A DNA stretch of 64,000 nucleotides from Paractinoplanes aksuensis. GTDB lineage: Bacteria; Actinomycetota; Actinomycetes; Mycobacteriales; Micromonosporaceae. The notes beneath the pieces are model-generated. The model searched no databases. It was not told the DNA's origin and saw nothing but the letters and a program-made list of their open reading frames with translations. A program made the translations under genes and the position numbers. Position 1 is the stretch's first letter, and every line of letters starts with the position of its first letter. The stretch is taken from NCBI RefSeq assembly GCF_024137025.1, contig NZ_JAMYJR010000037.1, forward strand, positions 62,001 to 126,000. The letters run 5' to 3'. Below are positions 52,412-61,256 of the stretch, in pieces.

Positions 52412-53401
52412 ATGCACCCCGGCACACTGATGTTCGGCGAGATCCATACCGGACTCCTGCAGAACTCCACCGCACTTTCGAGTGAACGCGTTTCCGCGCT
52501 GCTCGACCTCGTCGTCGGTGAGCGGGTGCGCCGCTTCGAGCGCCCGGTCGCGCAGGCCGTCTCGCCGGACAAGCTGACCGGCGTTGACTGCGACCTGCCG
52601 TCATCCTCCGGTCGTAGCGCCCGTGGCGTCGGCACTATAGTCAGCCACGCCATCGTGACCGGCGGGCACTGCGTCCAAGGCTCTTCATACGCCAAGATCG
52701 AACAGGTTCGTCGGCACGGCCTGCGTCTTCCGTGGTCCCACTACCTGGCCCGGCCCGGCACGATCGAACCGATCGGCAAGGTCAACCTGGCCGACGTCGC
52801 CGACGGGTTCCTCGGGGATCGACAAGGGGTTTCAGCGCTTGATGTCGGGGCTATCAGTGACCGCGCCATCGACGAGATTCAGGCGTCCCGATTGCTCGAT
52901 CGTCTGCGTCCCTTCCGCAGCAGCCGCACGGTTCTACGGTGGGCCGTGTCGCGGGCACCTGACGGTTTGAACAGTGTCTCGTTCGTTATCGAGTCCAAGA
53001 CCGTCCGTACGCTGCTCGTGCGTGTCGACAGCGCACTCGAGGCCGAGTTGCCGGCCGACGCCATGCTGACGTTCGCCGAGGAACTGGCCCGGCGTGATTG
53101 GCTGCTGACCGTGGTGCTGTCGCTGCTCGACCGCAGCCTGGAGGCACCGGGCAACCGCCCGCACCTGATGTCCATGCTGCACCCGGCAGTCGAGTTCCTG
53201 CTGCACCTGTGGATGCCCAGTGCCCGTGTCGATGTGACTCTGCTCTCGCTCTGGGAATCGCTGGACCGGCAGGCGAACCTCTCGAATCAGTGGCGGACGT
53301 GTGTCGACCGCATCCGCGATCAGCTCAATCTGAGCACGATCGCGCTGCTCGAGGCTACGGCGCACGCAGCAGACCGGACCGGCAGGACGACGGCTGCTTG
53401 A
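52412..53401 (+). CDS. SCO2521-like hypothetical protein
   Basis: 329-residue soluble protein without a recognised domain. Early conserved-looking segment GEIHTGLLQNSTALSSERVS, then SHAIVTGGHCVQGSSYAKIE and an Arg/Leu-rich helical C-terminal half (AEELARRDWLLTVVLSLLDR). By position and length it best fits the SCO2521 family of the SCO2521-2525 set; this is from memory. ATG 52412 has no Shine-Dalgarno, and ATG 52430 is an alternative. It converges on the SCO2522-like gene with no spacer. Confidence 0.65.
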   Translation: MHPGTLMFGEIHTGLLQNSTALSSERVSALLDLVVGERVRRFERPVAQAVSPDKLTGVDCDLPSSSGRSARGVGTIVSHAIVTGGHCVQGSSYAKIEQVRRHGLRLPWSHYLARPGTIEPIGKVNLADVADGFLGDRQGVSALDVGAISDRAIDEIQASRLLDRLRPFRSSRTVLRWAVSRAPDGLNSVSFVIESKTVRTLLVRVDSALEAELPADAMLTFAEELARRDWLLTVVLSLLDRSLEAPGNRPHLMSMLHPAVEFLLHLWMPSARVDVTLLSLWESLDRQANLSNQWRTCVDRIRDQLNLSTIALLEATAHAADRTGRTTAA

Positions 53402-54376
53402 TCAGTCTCGGTCGGCCACGAAGAGGTATTCGATGCGCTGCCACACCTCGGCCGGGAGCTGCAGGCCTTCGCGTTGAGCACGGGAACTTACCTGGTCGGC
53501 CACCACCTGCTCGACGTTGACCTGCTGAAGGATGGTGCGCACGGCGTGCTCGACGTTGAGAAATCGATGCCCGAGCACGGAGAATGTGGAATACGCACTG
53601 AACGGATCCGCAGCCGGATTGATCTTCACGATCGAGGGAAGGCGCTCCCATTCGTCAGGAAACTGTTCCACCGCCGTCGGCCGGGCGACGACTTGGCCGT
53701 CGTATCGGAGGAGGCCGAGCCGTAACAGTTGCCAGATGGCCGCAAGGTAGGCGCAGGACCACACCTTCTCTTGGCCGCGCATGTCCCAGAGCTGCACGTC
53801 GAGGAAGATCGAATGGTTGTTGAGCGGACCGTTCTCGGTCGGAGGTTGCCAGCGCCGGTCGGCGCCGGACATGGCCGTGCCGGTCATCACATCGGGACTA
53901 CGTTGGCCGTTGCACAACCACCCGGACATCGTGGCGGGAGGGCGCACGCCGGTGCTCCCCGGCGGCGGATCCAGCACGATCCGGTCGAGTACGAGATCGG
54001 CCAGCGGAACGCCGTCGGCCACTGCGCAACCGCATTCCCGGGCGATGTAGTCGATCGTGACGTTCTGGCTCTCGGCTGCCTTGATCAGTAGCGGCAGCAC
54101 CTCGGCCGGCGTGCTGAACCGGGTGAAATAGTCGTCGACCAGGAAACAGGTACTGACCCGGGGCCGGTGCGACGGCACCCTGCGCCGCAGGATGTTCGTC
54201 GCCGCCTCGACCCACGGGCGAATGCGCTCGAAGTAGGCGGCAAGACCGTCGAAGCCGGTCCTGAACTCCTCGAAGTAAAGGTGCCCGAGTTCGATCGACA
54301 GGTGAGAGAGCGGAGTCGATTCCGCGCGTCGCTGCGCTAACGATTCCCGAGTTTCGACGGACCAGGAGTTTGTCAT
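53402..54376 (-). CDS. SCO2522-like hypothetical protein
   Basis: 324-residue soluble protein. HLSIELGHLYFEEFRTGFDG, a middle RVSTCFLVDDYFTRFSTPAE and NVTIDYIARECGCAVADGVP are distinct but match no enzyme I know. It starts in an ATGA overlap with the P-loop gene, so it is made together with it. Function unknown; family named from context with the variant P-loop and SCO2524-like genes. Confidence 0.68.
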   Translation of the reverse strand: MTNSWSVETRESLAQRRAESTPLSHLSIELGHLYFEEFRTGFDGLAAYFERIRPWVEAATNILRRRVPSHRPRVSTCFLVDDYFTRFSTPAEVLPLLIKAAESQNVTIDYIARECGCAVADGVPLADLVLDRIVLDPPPGSTGVRPPATMSGWLCNGQRSPDVMTGTAMSGADRRWQPPTENGPLNNHSIFLDVQLWDMRGQEKVWSCAYLAAIWQLLRLGLLRYDGQVVARPTAVEQFPDEWERLPSIVKINPAADPFSAYSTFSVLGHRFLNVEHAVRTILQQVNVEQVVADQVSSRAQREGLQLPAEVWQRIEYLFVADRD

Positions 54377-55290
54377 TGCGGCTCCCAGGCCGAGTCGTCC
54401 ACGATGTTTCTAGCTAGCTTCTCGAACGCCGCCCTCGTCGCCTCATTGGCGATACCCCGCATCAGCACGTCGTTGTCGGATATGAGCTGCTCGCGCCACT
54501 GCAGAACGGGGTCGAGGGGGATGCTGCCGAGCAGCAGTGAGCGCCCGACGCGCAACTGACCGGCCAGGTCTTTCAGGTACGCGTCGCAGATGCGCAGCCA
54601 AGCGACCTGTTCCGGCTGCAGACCGGCCAACTCGACGGAGTCGGGGTTGACGACGGCGGTGTGGACGAACCGAAGGGTGTTCTTCAGCGTCCGCGCACTG
54701 TGACCGAGCTCCTCGCCGGTGGTCAGGATGCCGCGATCGCCGTACACGAGGCCGGAGGCCGCGATCACGTGCTGCCTGGTCCAACGGTGATAGATCAGCC
54801 AACGGCTCTTCACCGCCTCCATCGACGGATGGGCCGTGGCGGCGAGGACCAGTTCCAGCGCGTGCGACCGGCCCCCGCTCAGGTCGACCAGGCAGAGGTC
54901 GAACTCTTCGTCGAGTCGCAGGAAGAGGCTGCAACAGCGTTCGACCGTCTCGGCGGAGTGGCTGAACTCGCCGCTGGCGATGTCGCCCGGCATGAGCACC
55001 ATACGGCCAGCGCCGGCCGGCCGGCCGCGTAGCTCGCGGCGGTCGGACTCCTCCCAGATGTCCAGCCGTTGCGGCGCACCCGTGATGCCTCGCAGATAGG
55101 CGTGTAACCCGCCGACCTTGGTCCCGCGCTCGACCGAGCCGAGATCGAAGATAGCCCCCGATGTCGGCGAACCGAAGTCGAAGTCGAGGTAGCAGACGTC
55201 GTTGCCCTGCAGAGCGCTGCGGTATATGACATTGCTGCTGGTCACCGAGCGGCCGGTGCCGCCCTTGTCGGAGGCTGCGAAGATCAGCAT
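54373..55290 (-). CDS. SCO2523-like variant P-loop (ParA/MinD-type) protein
   Basis: 305-residue ParA/MinD-like NTPase fold. MLIFAASDKGGTGRSVTSSN starts the protein; the deviant Walker A of the family is KGGxGK[ST], but here Arg14 replaces the catalytic lysine (KGGTGRS, residues 9-15). YLDFDFGSPTSGAIFDLG replaces switch I and LCLVDLSGGRSHALELVL the Walker B region. Loss of the lysine suggests altered nucleotide binding or a scaffold role. Its start overlaps the stop of the SCO2524-like gene (TGATG). Confidence 0.82.
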   Translation of the reverse strand: MLIFAASDKGGTGRSVTSSNVIYRSALQGNDVCYLDFDFGSPTSGAIFDLGSVERGTKVGGLHAYLRGITGAPQRLDIWEESDRRELRGRPAGAGRMVLMPGDIASGEFSHSAETVERCCSLFLRLDEEFDLCLVDLSGGRSHALELVLAATAHPSMEAVKSRWLIYHRWTRQHVIAASGLVYGDRGILTTGEELGHSARTLKNTLRFVHTAVVNPDSVELAGLQPEQVAWLRICDAYLKDLAGQLRVGRSLLLGSIPLDPVLQWREQLISDNDVLMRGIANEATRAAFEKLARNIVDDSAWEPQ

Positions 55291-57152
55291 CAGGCCTCCG
55301 AGAAAGAATCGCCGCGGGCCGCATCGAGCCGGTCGAGCTCCCGCAGTATGTCCAGCGCCAGTGCGGCGGAGGTACCGGGCCGCTCGGTGCGGATCTCGCG
55401 GGCCCGGCGCAACGTGATGTCGACCCGTTGCAAGGTGTTGCGCAACCCGGGGCCGCCCTCGGCACTGCCGTTGAGCAGCTCGCGGTCGTAGATCTGCTCG
55501 GCCTCACGCAGGAGATCGCCGGCATAGTTGGCTAGCTCTTCGTTGCGGCTCGGCGGCTGGTCGAGCACCTTGGCCACGGTGACCAGCGCCTCGACCACAC
55601 GTTCGGTGTAGTACCAGGAGGTCTTCTGGCCGGAACGGCCCAGCTCGGGAAAGACCCGGGACGCGTCGTCCCACAGTCCGGAGCCCTGGCCCGACTGCAG
55701 CCGGCGCCGAGCCAGGTGGTCCCACACCTGGTCGCCCAGATCGAGCAGGCGTGAGCGTTCCTCGGGGTCGCCGATCAGTGCGGCGACGTTGGCCGAGCGC
55801 AGCAGCAGCAGCGCCGCGAACTCCGGCACCGACCAAGCCAGCAGCGGCAGCTTCTCGTCAGTGTCGACCGGTTCGTCGCTGCCGCCGAGGGCCAGCCGCA
55901 CGCCGGGGTAGTGCATGACCAGGTTGGGGTCGTCCACGACCGCGCGGCTCGTGATGCGCGCGCGCTCGGCCAGCGTGGCCAGGATGCGTCCGACCCGGGC
56001 GAGCTCGGCGTCGCTGCTGCGGACCTGTTCGAGGCCTTTCACCGCGAGGGCGGTCACCTGGAGGGTGAAGTAGTCGGACTGTTCGCCGTCGGTCGTTCGC
56101 CAGGGAATGTTCTCGAGCGGCCACTTACCGCTCTCGCCGAAGGTCGCCACCGTCGCCCAGTAGGTGCGGGTCAGGTCGGACCGCAGCTGGAGAGCACGAG
56201 CCAGGCGCTGCTGTTCCTCGTTGAGCAGACCCAGGATGCGCGTACGTTCGGAGAACAGGTTCTCGACCGCGTTGAGCGCGATGACCGTGAAGTAGAGGTA
56301 GGGCTTGTCCTGGCCGACGCCGGGGGCCTGCTCACCGATCTTCTCCACGGTGTCGATCTTCGGCGCGCCCCGGACGACGGTCCACGACCAGCCGCATTCG
56401 AACAGGCGGTCCGGCAGTTCCAGGTCGTTGGTCTGGCCGGATCCGATCAGGACCTCGCGGAAACTGGCGATGGTCTGACGGAGCCGGAGATGGAGCTGGT
56501 GGACCACGGCGCGGCGCGGCATCGAGTTCTGATTGACGGTGGTGCAGAGCCGGTCGCCCTCCGGCGAGTCGACCGCGAAGACGTTGACAGAGAAGCTGCG
56601 CAGCAGGCCGACCATGGCCGCGCTCAACCGCAGGCTGGCCGCCGCCTCAAGTCCGCCGATCGCCGATCGCATGTCTTCCCGGGTCACCGATCGCCGGTAG
56701 ACCCGGACGAAACCGAGGGTGGCCAGGGAGAGCGTGATGGAGAGGGCGTACGAGTCGACGATCGGGAGGCCCTGCAGCTCGGGCGGCGCGGTTTTGTCGA
56801 CGTGGTCTGTTTCGAGCAGCTCGTAGTAGCTGCCGCCGGAGAACACCGCTGTGCCGTCCTCGGTATAGCGCTCGAAATAGTCGTTCAGCAGCTTGGTTAT
56901 TACGCGCGGAATATCGGTGGCGGTACCCATCCGCCGCAACGCGTGCACCATTCGGTCGGCCGTCTGGTCGGGACGGTCGAGGTTGAATGCTTCGATCTGG
57001 GTGGCCGGAAGGAGCAGGCAAAGTAGCTGCTCGGCGTCGCTGATCGAGTTGCCGCCGAATCGGCCGCCGGAGGCCCACTCACCATTGTCCCAGGAGGTTC
57101 GGGCCAGGGCCTCCCAGACATCCAACAACTGCTGCCGCGGCTGCAATCTCAT
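55290..57152 (-). CDS. SCO2524-like large hypothetical protein
   Basis: 620-residue, mostly helical soluble protein. MRLQPRQQLLDVWEALARTS, then ISDAEQLLCLLLPATQIEAF and repeated Leu-rich helices suggest an alpha-solenoid or alpha/alpha toroid. DASRVFPELGRSGQKTSWYY and VVEALVTVAKVLDQPPSRNE near the C-terminus are distinctive. ATG 57152 is preferred to a start at 57227. First gene of a three-gene coupled operon (SCO2524-, 2523-, 2522-like). No catalytic motif is recognised. Confidence 0.75.
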   Translation of the reverse strand: MRLQPRQQLLDVWEALARTSWDNGEWASGGRFGGNSISDAEQLLCLLLPATQIEAFNLDRPDQTADRMVHALRRMGTATDIPRVITKLLNDYFERYTEDGTAVFSGGSYYELLETDHVDKTAPPELQGLPIVDSYALSITLSLATLGFVRVYRRSVTREDMRSAIGGLEAAASLRLSAAMVGLLRSFSVNVFAVDSPEGDRLCTTVNQNSMPRRAVVHQLHLRLRQTIASFREVLIGSGQTNDLELPDRLFECGWSWTVVRGAPKIDTVEKIGEQAPGVGQDKPYLYFTVIALNAVENLFSERTRILGLLNEEQQRLARALQLRSDLTRTYWATVATFGESGKWPLENIPWRTTDGEQSDYFTLQVTALAVKGLEQVRSSDAELARVGRILATLAERARITSRAVVDDPNLVMHYPGVRLALGGSDEPVDTDEKLPLLAWSVPEFAALLLLRSANVAALIGDPEERSRLLDLGDQVWDHLARRRLQSGQGSGLWDDASRVFPELGRSGQKTSWYYTERVVEALVTVAKVLDQPPSRNEELANYAGDLLREAEQIYDRELLNGSAEGGPGLRNTLQRVDITLRRAREIRTERPGTSAALALDILRELDRLDAARGDSFSEA

Positions 57153-57369
57153 AGCCTGAACCCCGTCCACGACTTGACTGCCACGCCCGGGTGATCCCAC
57201 GAGTGGCGGCTGGAGGCGATTGACCACAGCTTAGTCGACAGTGGCCAGAAGACGGTTGGCAATTACTCTGCGAGTGAGCGCTGACCTGGGACAAGTACCA
57301 CCAGCCGGTGACACTTGGAATTGATCTTGTAGCCAATCTCGACCTTGGATCGCAACAAGCACGGGGCGA

Positions 57370-57402
57370 AAGGCCGGGCATCCCCCTGAGATGCCCGGCC
57401 TT
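57370..57402 (-). terminator. Terminator of the CE15 esterase gene
   Basis: Perfect 13-bp arms (AAGGCCGGGCATC / GATGCCCGGCCTT), 7-nt loop, followed on the minus strand by TTTCG, 10 bp after the stop. Confidence 0.9.
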
Positions 57403-57411
57403 CGGCGGTTC

Positions 57412-58983
57412 TCAGGGCGAAGTGCAGGTCAAGACCGGGTTTCCGTACGAGCCATTGCCCTGGAAGCCGAACTCGGTGCTGGCCCCCGCGGCGATGCGGC
57501 CGTTGAACTCGACGTTGCCGAATCGCACCGCTCCGGAGGTGGCGCTCCGCGTCACGTTCCAGGAATTGCTGATCGTCGTGCCCGCCGGCAACGTCACCCC
57601 GACGCTCCAGCCGTTCACCGCTGTGGCGCCCGCGGTGACCTTGATCGTGGCGACGAAGCCGCCGGTCCAGGCGTTGAGCGAAGCGGTCGCGGCGCACGCG
57701 CCACCAGCGGTCGGCGGTGGTGTCGTCGGAGGCGGCGTGGTCGGGGGCGGTGTGCTGCCGTCCAGCGCCGGCGTCGTCCAGTCGACCCAGTCGGCCAGGC
57801 GGCCCTGGGCCCGGCTCGAGATCCGGATGGCGCCGGGGTCGTTGCCGGTCTTGAGCAGGAACTTGCGGATGTTCTGCTGCAACGGCGTCCGCCACTCGGC
57901 CCGGTCGGCGCAGTGCGTGCCGTCGCTGACGTCCGACCAGTACGAGATGTTGTCGCCTGCGCCGAGAGCCCGGTAGACCTCGGCCGCCCCCAGCGCGGCC
58001 ACGCTCGCCGACCGCGGCCCGAGGTTCGCGATGTGTGGGTTGTCCATGATGAACAGTCCGCGTGGCGCCACCATCGCCGCGATCTGGTGGGTGTCGACCG
58101 GCAGCCGGTTCGGACTGCCGGTGAACGTGCCGAACGCGTCGCCGAGCCACGGCTGTTCCCCGTACGCGGAGGACAGGCTCTGCGCACCCTCGCCGGGCAC
58201 CCCGCGGAAGATCGGCGCGCCCGCCGTGCCCGACTCGATCGGCATGGTCAGGGTGATGCGCTGGTCGAACGCCCCGATCACGAAGGCACCCTTGCCGAAC
58301 CGGGAGCAGCCGGTCACGCCGGTGGCGTCGGCCCGCAGCACGCTGCCGCCGGACTGCTCAAGCACGTCGATGATCCGGCTGACCCCCCATGACCAGGCCA
58401 TGAGCAGGCCGGTCGGGCTGGTCGCGCCGTAGATGCTGTAGAACGCGCCCTGTTTGTTGCTGCGGCCGGTGCCTTCCTTGCCCACCGCGTACGGGTCGTA
58501 GTTGATGACCGCCGCCCCGGCCGCCTTGATCGCGGCGGTGTCGGCGCCGAACCCGCCGAGGACGACGACGGCCGGGAACGGGCCGGTGCCGCTGGGCAGC
58601 TCGACCCGGGCCGAAAAGCTGGAACTGCGGCCCTGGTCGGTGACGTTGACGGTGATCGACGTGCTGGAGACGGTGCCGGTGACCGACTGCGGCCGGGCCG
58701 GCTTCTCGCCGTACACGAACTTCTCGGCCAGGCGCTTGATCTCGTTGCGCCGGCAGGTCCATTCGGCGCGGGTGGTGATGCGGGTGCCGTCGAGCTTGCG
58801 GAACGGGTCGGGCAGCTTGGCGTTGGTGGGCAGCGAACCGGCGTCGGGGAGGGTGGGGGCGGCGCAGGCCGAGCCTTCGTTCTCGGGGGCGGCGAAGGCG
58901 GGGACGGCCATGACCGCCACGCCGATCGTGAGTGCGGTCGCGAGCACCACGATCGACGAGCGGATCCGGGGGCGGACGATCAC
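57412..58983 (-). CDS. Secreted CE15 glucuronoyl esterase with CBM2
   Basis: 523-residue exported esterase. Signal peptide to about residue 31 (AVMAVPAFA). The alpha/beta hydrolase has the CE15 nucleophile motif GCSRFGKGA (Ser227), Glu250 in MPIESGTAG and His357 in SDGTHCADRAEW. A Thr-Pro linker near 410-425 leads to a CBM2 cellulose-binding module. CE15 enzymes cut ester bonds between lignin and glucuronoxylan. GTG 58983 has AAGGAG 7-8 nt upstream; a longer frame to 59037 would include an operator. Likely induced by plant biomass. Confidence 0.92.
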   Translation of the reverse strand: MIVRPRIRSSIVVLATALTIGVAVMAVPAFAAPENEGSACAAPTLPDAGSLPTNAKLPDPFRKLDGTRITTRAEWTCRRNEIKRLAEKFVYGEKPARPQSVTGTVSSTSITVNVTDQGRSSSFSARVELPSGTGPFPAVVVLGGFGADTAAIKAAGAAVINYDPYAVGKEGTGRSNKQGAFYSIYGATSPTGLLMAWSWGVSRIIDVLEQSGGSVLRADATGVTGCSRFGKGAFVIGAFDQRITLTMPIESGTAGAPIFRGVPGEGAQSLSSAYGEQPWLGDAFGTFTGSPNRLPVDTHQIAAMVAPRGLFIMDNPHIANLGPRSASVAALGAAEVYRALGAGDNISYWSDVSDGTHCADRAEWRTPLQQNIRKFLLKTGNDPGAIRISSRAQGRLADWVDWTTPALDGSTPPPTTPPPTTPPPTAGGACAATASLNAWTGGFVATIKVTAGATAVNGWSVGVTLPAGTTISNSWNVTRSATSGAVRFGNVEFNGRIAAGASTEFGFQGNGSYGNPVLTCTSP

Positions 58984-59006
58984 GAGGCTTCTCCTTCCGG
59001 GGAAGT

Positions 59007-59020
59007 TGGGAGCGCTCCCG
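59007..59020. promoter_or_regulatory. CebR-like LacI-family operator
   Basis: TGGGAGCGCTCCCG, 13 of 14 identical to the CebR box TGGGAGCGCTCCCA, 24 bp before the CE15 gene start. It supports cellobiose-type induction by a LacI regulator encoded elsewhere. Confidence 0.75.
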
Positions 59021-59056
59021 AGTTTCAGACGAGCCATCGAAAGAAGTCAATAGCTA

Positions 59057-59128
59057 CCGGAAGTTTCGGTCGACCTGATCGCGGCACACGCAAGTTCGTC
59101 CGTGGTGAACCATCACTGAAACTTCCGG
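59057..59128. promoter_or_regulatory. Inverted 11-bp element pair upstream of CE15 gene
   Basis: CCGGAAGTTTC at 59057-59067 and its exact reverse complement GAAACTTCCGG at 59118-59128, 50 bp apart. The half CCGGAAGTTTCGG resembles palindromic xylan-type LacI sites (CCGAAANTTTCGG). They may act as two operators forming a loop. Confidence 0.5.
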
Positions 59129-59195
59129 GCACCCATCCGTTATCGAGCGTGAGTTGACTTCTACAACTGAATAAAAGAAGGTAAGCCTCAGCTAG

Positions 59196-59214
59196 TTAGG
59201 GTTGGCTTACCTGA
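59196..59214. promoter_or_regulatory. IdeR/DmdR iron box upstream of efeU
   Basis: TTAGGGTTGGCTTACCTGA matches the iron-box consensus at 15 of 19 positions, directly before the efeU Shine-Dalgarno. It lies within a larger inverted repeat GGTAAGCC (59180) / GGCTTACC (59204). Confidence 0.75.
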
Positions 59215-59222
59215 GGAGTTCC

Positions 59223-60053
59223 ATGACCGCCATCTACCTGATCGGGCTCCGTGAGGGGCTGGAGATCACGCTGGTGGTCTCCATCCTGGTCGCGTTCCTG
59301 GTCAAGACCGACCGGCGGCCGCTGCTCAAGTGGGTGTGGGGCGGGGTCGCCGTGGCCGCCGTGCTCTCCATCGGCTTCGCGGCGCTGCTCCAGTTCGGCG
59401 TGGCCCGCCTGTCGTTCCTGCACCAGGAGCTCTTCGAGGCCATCGCGTCGCTGGTCGCGGTCACCTTCGTGACCTGGATGATCTTCTGGATGCGGCGGAT
59501 GGCCCGGCAGATGGGTCAGGAGCTGCGCGGACGCCTCGAGGACGCGATTCTCATCGGGCCGTGGGCCATCGTCGGCGTGGCCTTCCTGGCCGTGATCCGC
59601 GAGGGCCTCGAGACCTCGATCCTGTTCTACGCGGCGGCGCAAGGGGCCACCGACAGCGTCCGCCCGCTGATCGGCATCTCACTCGGGCTGCTCACCGCGA
59701 TCGTGTTGGGCTGGCTGCTCTACATCAGCGCGCTGCGGATCAACCTCACCCGCTTCTTCACCTGGACCGGCGCGCTGCTCGTGCTCGTGGCGGCCGGGAT
59801 CTTCAAGTACGGGGTGCACGACTTCCAGGAGGCCGGGGTGCTGCCCGGTCTCAACAACACGGCGTTCGACATCAGCGCCTCGTGGCCGCCCGAGGCGTGG
59901 TACGCCGAACTGCTGCGCGGCATGGTCAATTTCACGCCCGCGCCCACGGTGCTCGAGACGATCGCCTGGCTCGCCTACGGCATCCCCGTACTAGTGATCT
60001 TCCTCTGGCCGCAACGACCGGCCCTCACGCAAGCGCCTGCACTGAGCAAATAG
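59223..60053 (+). CDS. efeU: Ferrous/ferric iron permease EfeU (FTR1 family)
   Basis: 276-residue membrane permease with seven helices. Both FTR1 iron-binding motifs are present: GLREGLEITLVVSI near the start and VIREGLETSILFYAAAQ mid-protein (REGLE). ATG 59223 has GAGGAG upstream, supporting this start over 59202. It takes iron through the cytoplasmic membrane, with EfeO and EfeB encoded directly downstream. Iron box before it implies repression by iron. Confidence 0.95.
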   Translation: MTAIYLIGLREGLEITLVVSILVAFLVKTDRRPLLKWVWGGVAVAAVLSIGFAALLQFGVARLSFLHQELFEAIASLVAVTFVTWMIFWMRRMARQMGQELRGRLEDAILIGPWAIVGVAFLAVIREGLETSILFYAAAQGATDSVRPLIGISLGLLTAIVLGWLLYISALRINLTRFFTWTGALLVLVAAGIFKYGVHDFQEAGVLPGLNNTAFDISASWPPEAWYAELLRGMVNFTPAPTVLETIAWLAYGIPVLVIFLWPQRPALTQAPALSK

Positions 60054-60060
60054 GAGAACC

Positions 60061-61194
60061 ATGCGCACCCCTCGCCTGATCGCCCTCGTGGCCGCCACCG
60101 CGGCGGCGGTCCCGCTTGCCGCGTGCGGCGGCAACGACTCCGGATCCGACGCCGCGTCGAGCGACAAGATCGCCGTTGACGCCTCGGACACCGAGTGCAG
60201 GGTCGCCACGGCCGAGTCCGCCGCCGGCACAACGACGTTCACCATCGCCAACAAGGGCAACAAGGTCACCGAGTTCTACGTCTACGCGCCGGGCGACCGG
60301 GTGATGGGCGAGATCGAGAACATCGCCCCCGGGCTGTCCCGCGAGCTGATCGTCGAGCTGGCCGCGGGCACGTACGAGACGGCCTGCAAGCCCGGCATGA
60401 TCGGCAAGGGCATCCGCAACGCCTTCCAGGTCTCCGGCTCGGCCGCGCCGCTCACCGAGGACGCCAAGCTGGCCCAGGCGACGAAGGACTACCAGCGCTA
60501 CGTGAAGAGCCAGACCGGCGCCCTGATCGACAAGACCACCGAGTTCGTCAACGCGGTCAAGGCCGGCGACATCGAGAAGTCGAAGGCGCTCTTCCCGATC
60601 GCCCGCACCTACTGGGAGCGGATCGAGCCGGTGGCCGAGAGCTTCGGCGACCTCGATCCCAAGATCGACGCGCGTGAGGCCGACCTCGAGGCGGGCCAGG
60701 AGTGGACCGGCTTCCACAAGATCGAGAAGGGCCTGTGGGTGGCCAAGGACGTCAGCAAGTCGGGCCCGACCGCCGACCAGCTGCTCGTCGACGTCAAGAC
60801 CATCGTGGACAAGGCCAACACCGTCACGCTCTCACCGGTGCAGCTCGCCAACGGCTCCAAGGGCCTGCTCGACGAGGTGGCCACCGGCAAGATCACCGGT
60901 GAGGAGGACACCTTCTCGCACACCGACCTGTGGGACTTCGCGGCCAATGTCGAGGGCTCGCAGGCGGCCATCGCAGCGCTGCGCCCGGCCCTGGAGGAGA
61001 AGGACGCGGCCCTGGTCAAGACCCTCGACGAGCGGTTCGCGGCGGTCGAGGCGGCGCTCGAGAAGCACCGCGACGGCGACGGCTGGAAGCTGCACAACAC
61101 GCTCAGCCAGGCCGACCTCAAGACGCTCAGCGACGAGATCAACGCGCTCTCCGAGCCGATCAGCAAGGTGGCCGCGCTCGTCGCCGGCAAGTGA
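60061..61194 (+). CDS. efeO: Iron uptake lipoprotein EfeO
   Basis: 377-residue lipoprotein. Lipobox PLAAC (Cys22) after a hydrophobic signal. An N-terminal cupredoxin-like domain (about 40-125, TFTIANKGNKVTEFYVYAPG) and a C-terminal M75/imelysin-like domain with the metal motif GFHKIEKGLW. EfeO binds ferric or ferrous iron outside the membrane and passes it to EfeU. It is 7 bp after efeU with GGAG before ATG. A hairpin follows. Confidence 0.95.
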   Translation: MRTPRLIALVAATAAAVPLAACGGNDSGSDAASSDKIAVDASDTECRVATAESAAGTTTFTIANKGNKVTEFYVYAPGDRVMGEIENIAPGLSRELIVELAAGTYETACKPGMIGKGIRNAFQVSGSAAPLTEDAKLAQATKDYQRYVKSQTGALIDKTTEFVNAVKAGDIEKSKALFPIARTYWERIEPVAESFGDLDPKIDAREADLEAGQEWTGFHKIEKGLWVAKDVSKSGPTADQLLVDVKTIVDKANTVTLSPVQLANGSKGLLDEVATGKITGEEDTFSHTDLWDFAANVEGSQAAIAALRPALEEKDAALVKTLDERFAAVEAALEKHRDGDGWKLHNTLSQADLKTLSDEINALSEPISKVAALVAGK

Positions 61195-61200
61195 TTCGTG

Positions 61201-61232
61201 AAGCCGGGCCCCTCGGCGGGCCCGGCTTTCGT
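61201..61232 (+). terminator. Intercistronic hairpin between efeO and efeB
   Basis: Perfect 11-bp arms AAGCCGGGCCC / GGGCCCGGCTT, 6-nt loop, then TTTCGTCG. It is 6 bp after the efeO stop and 25 bp before the efeB start, so it may attenuate efeB expression. Confidence 0.75.
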
Positions 61233-61256
61233 CGTACGTGGGAAGGGTCTTGAACA

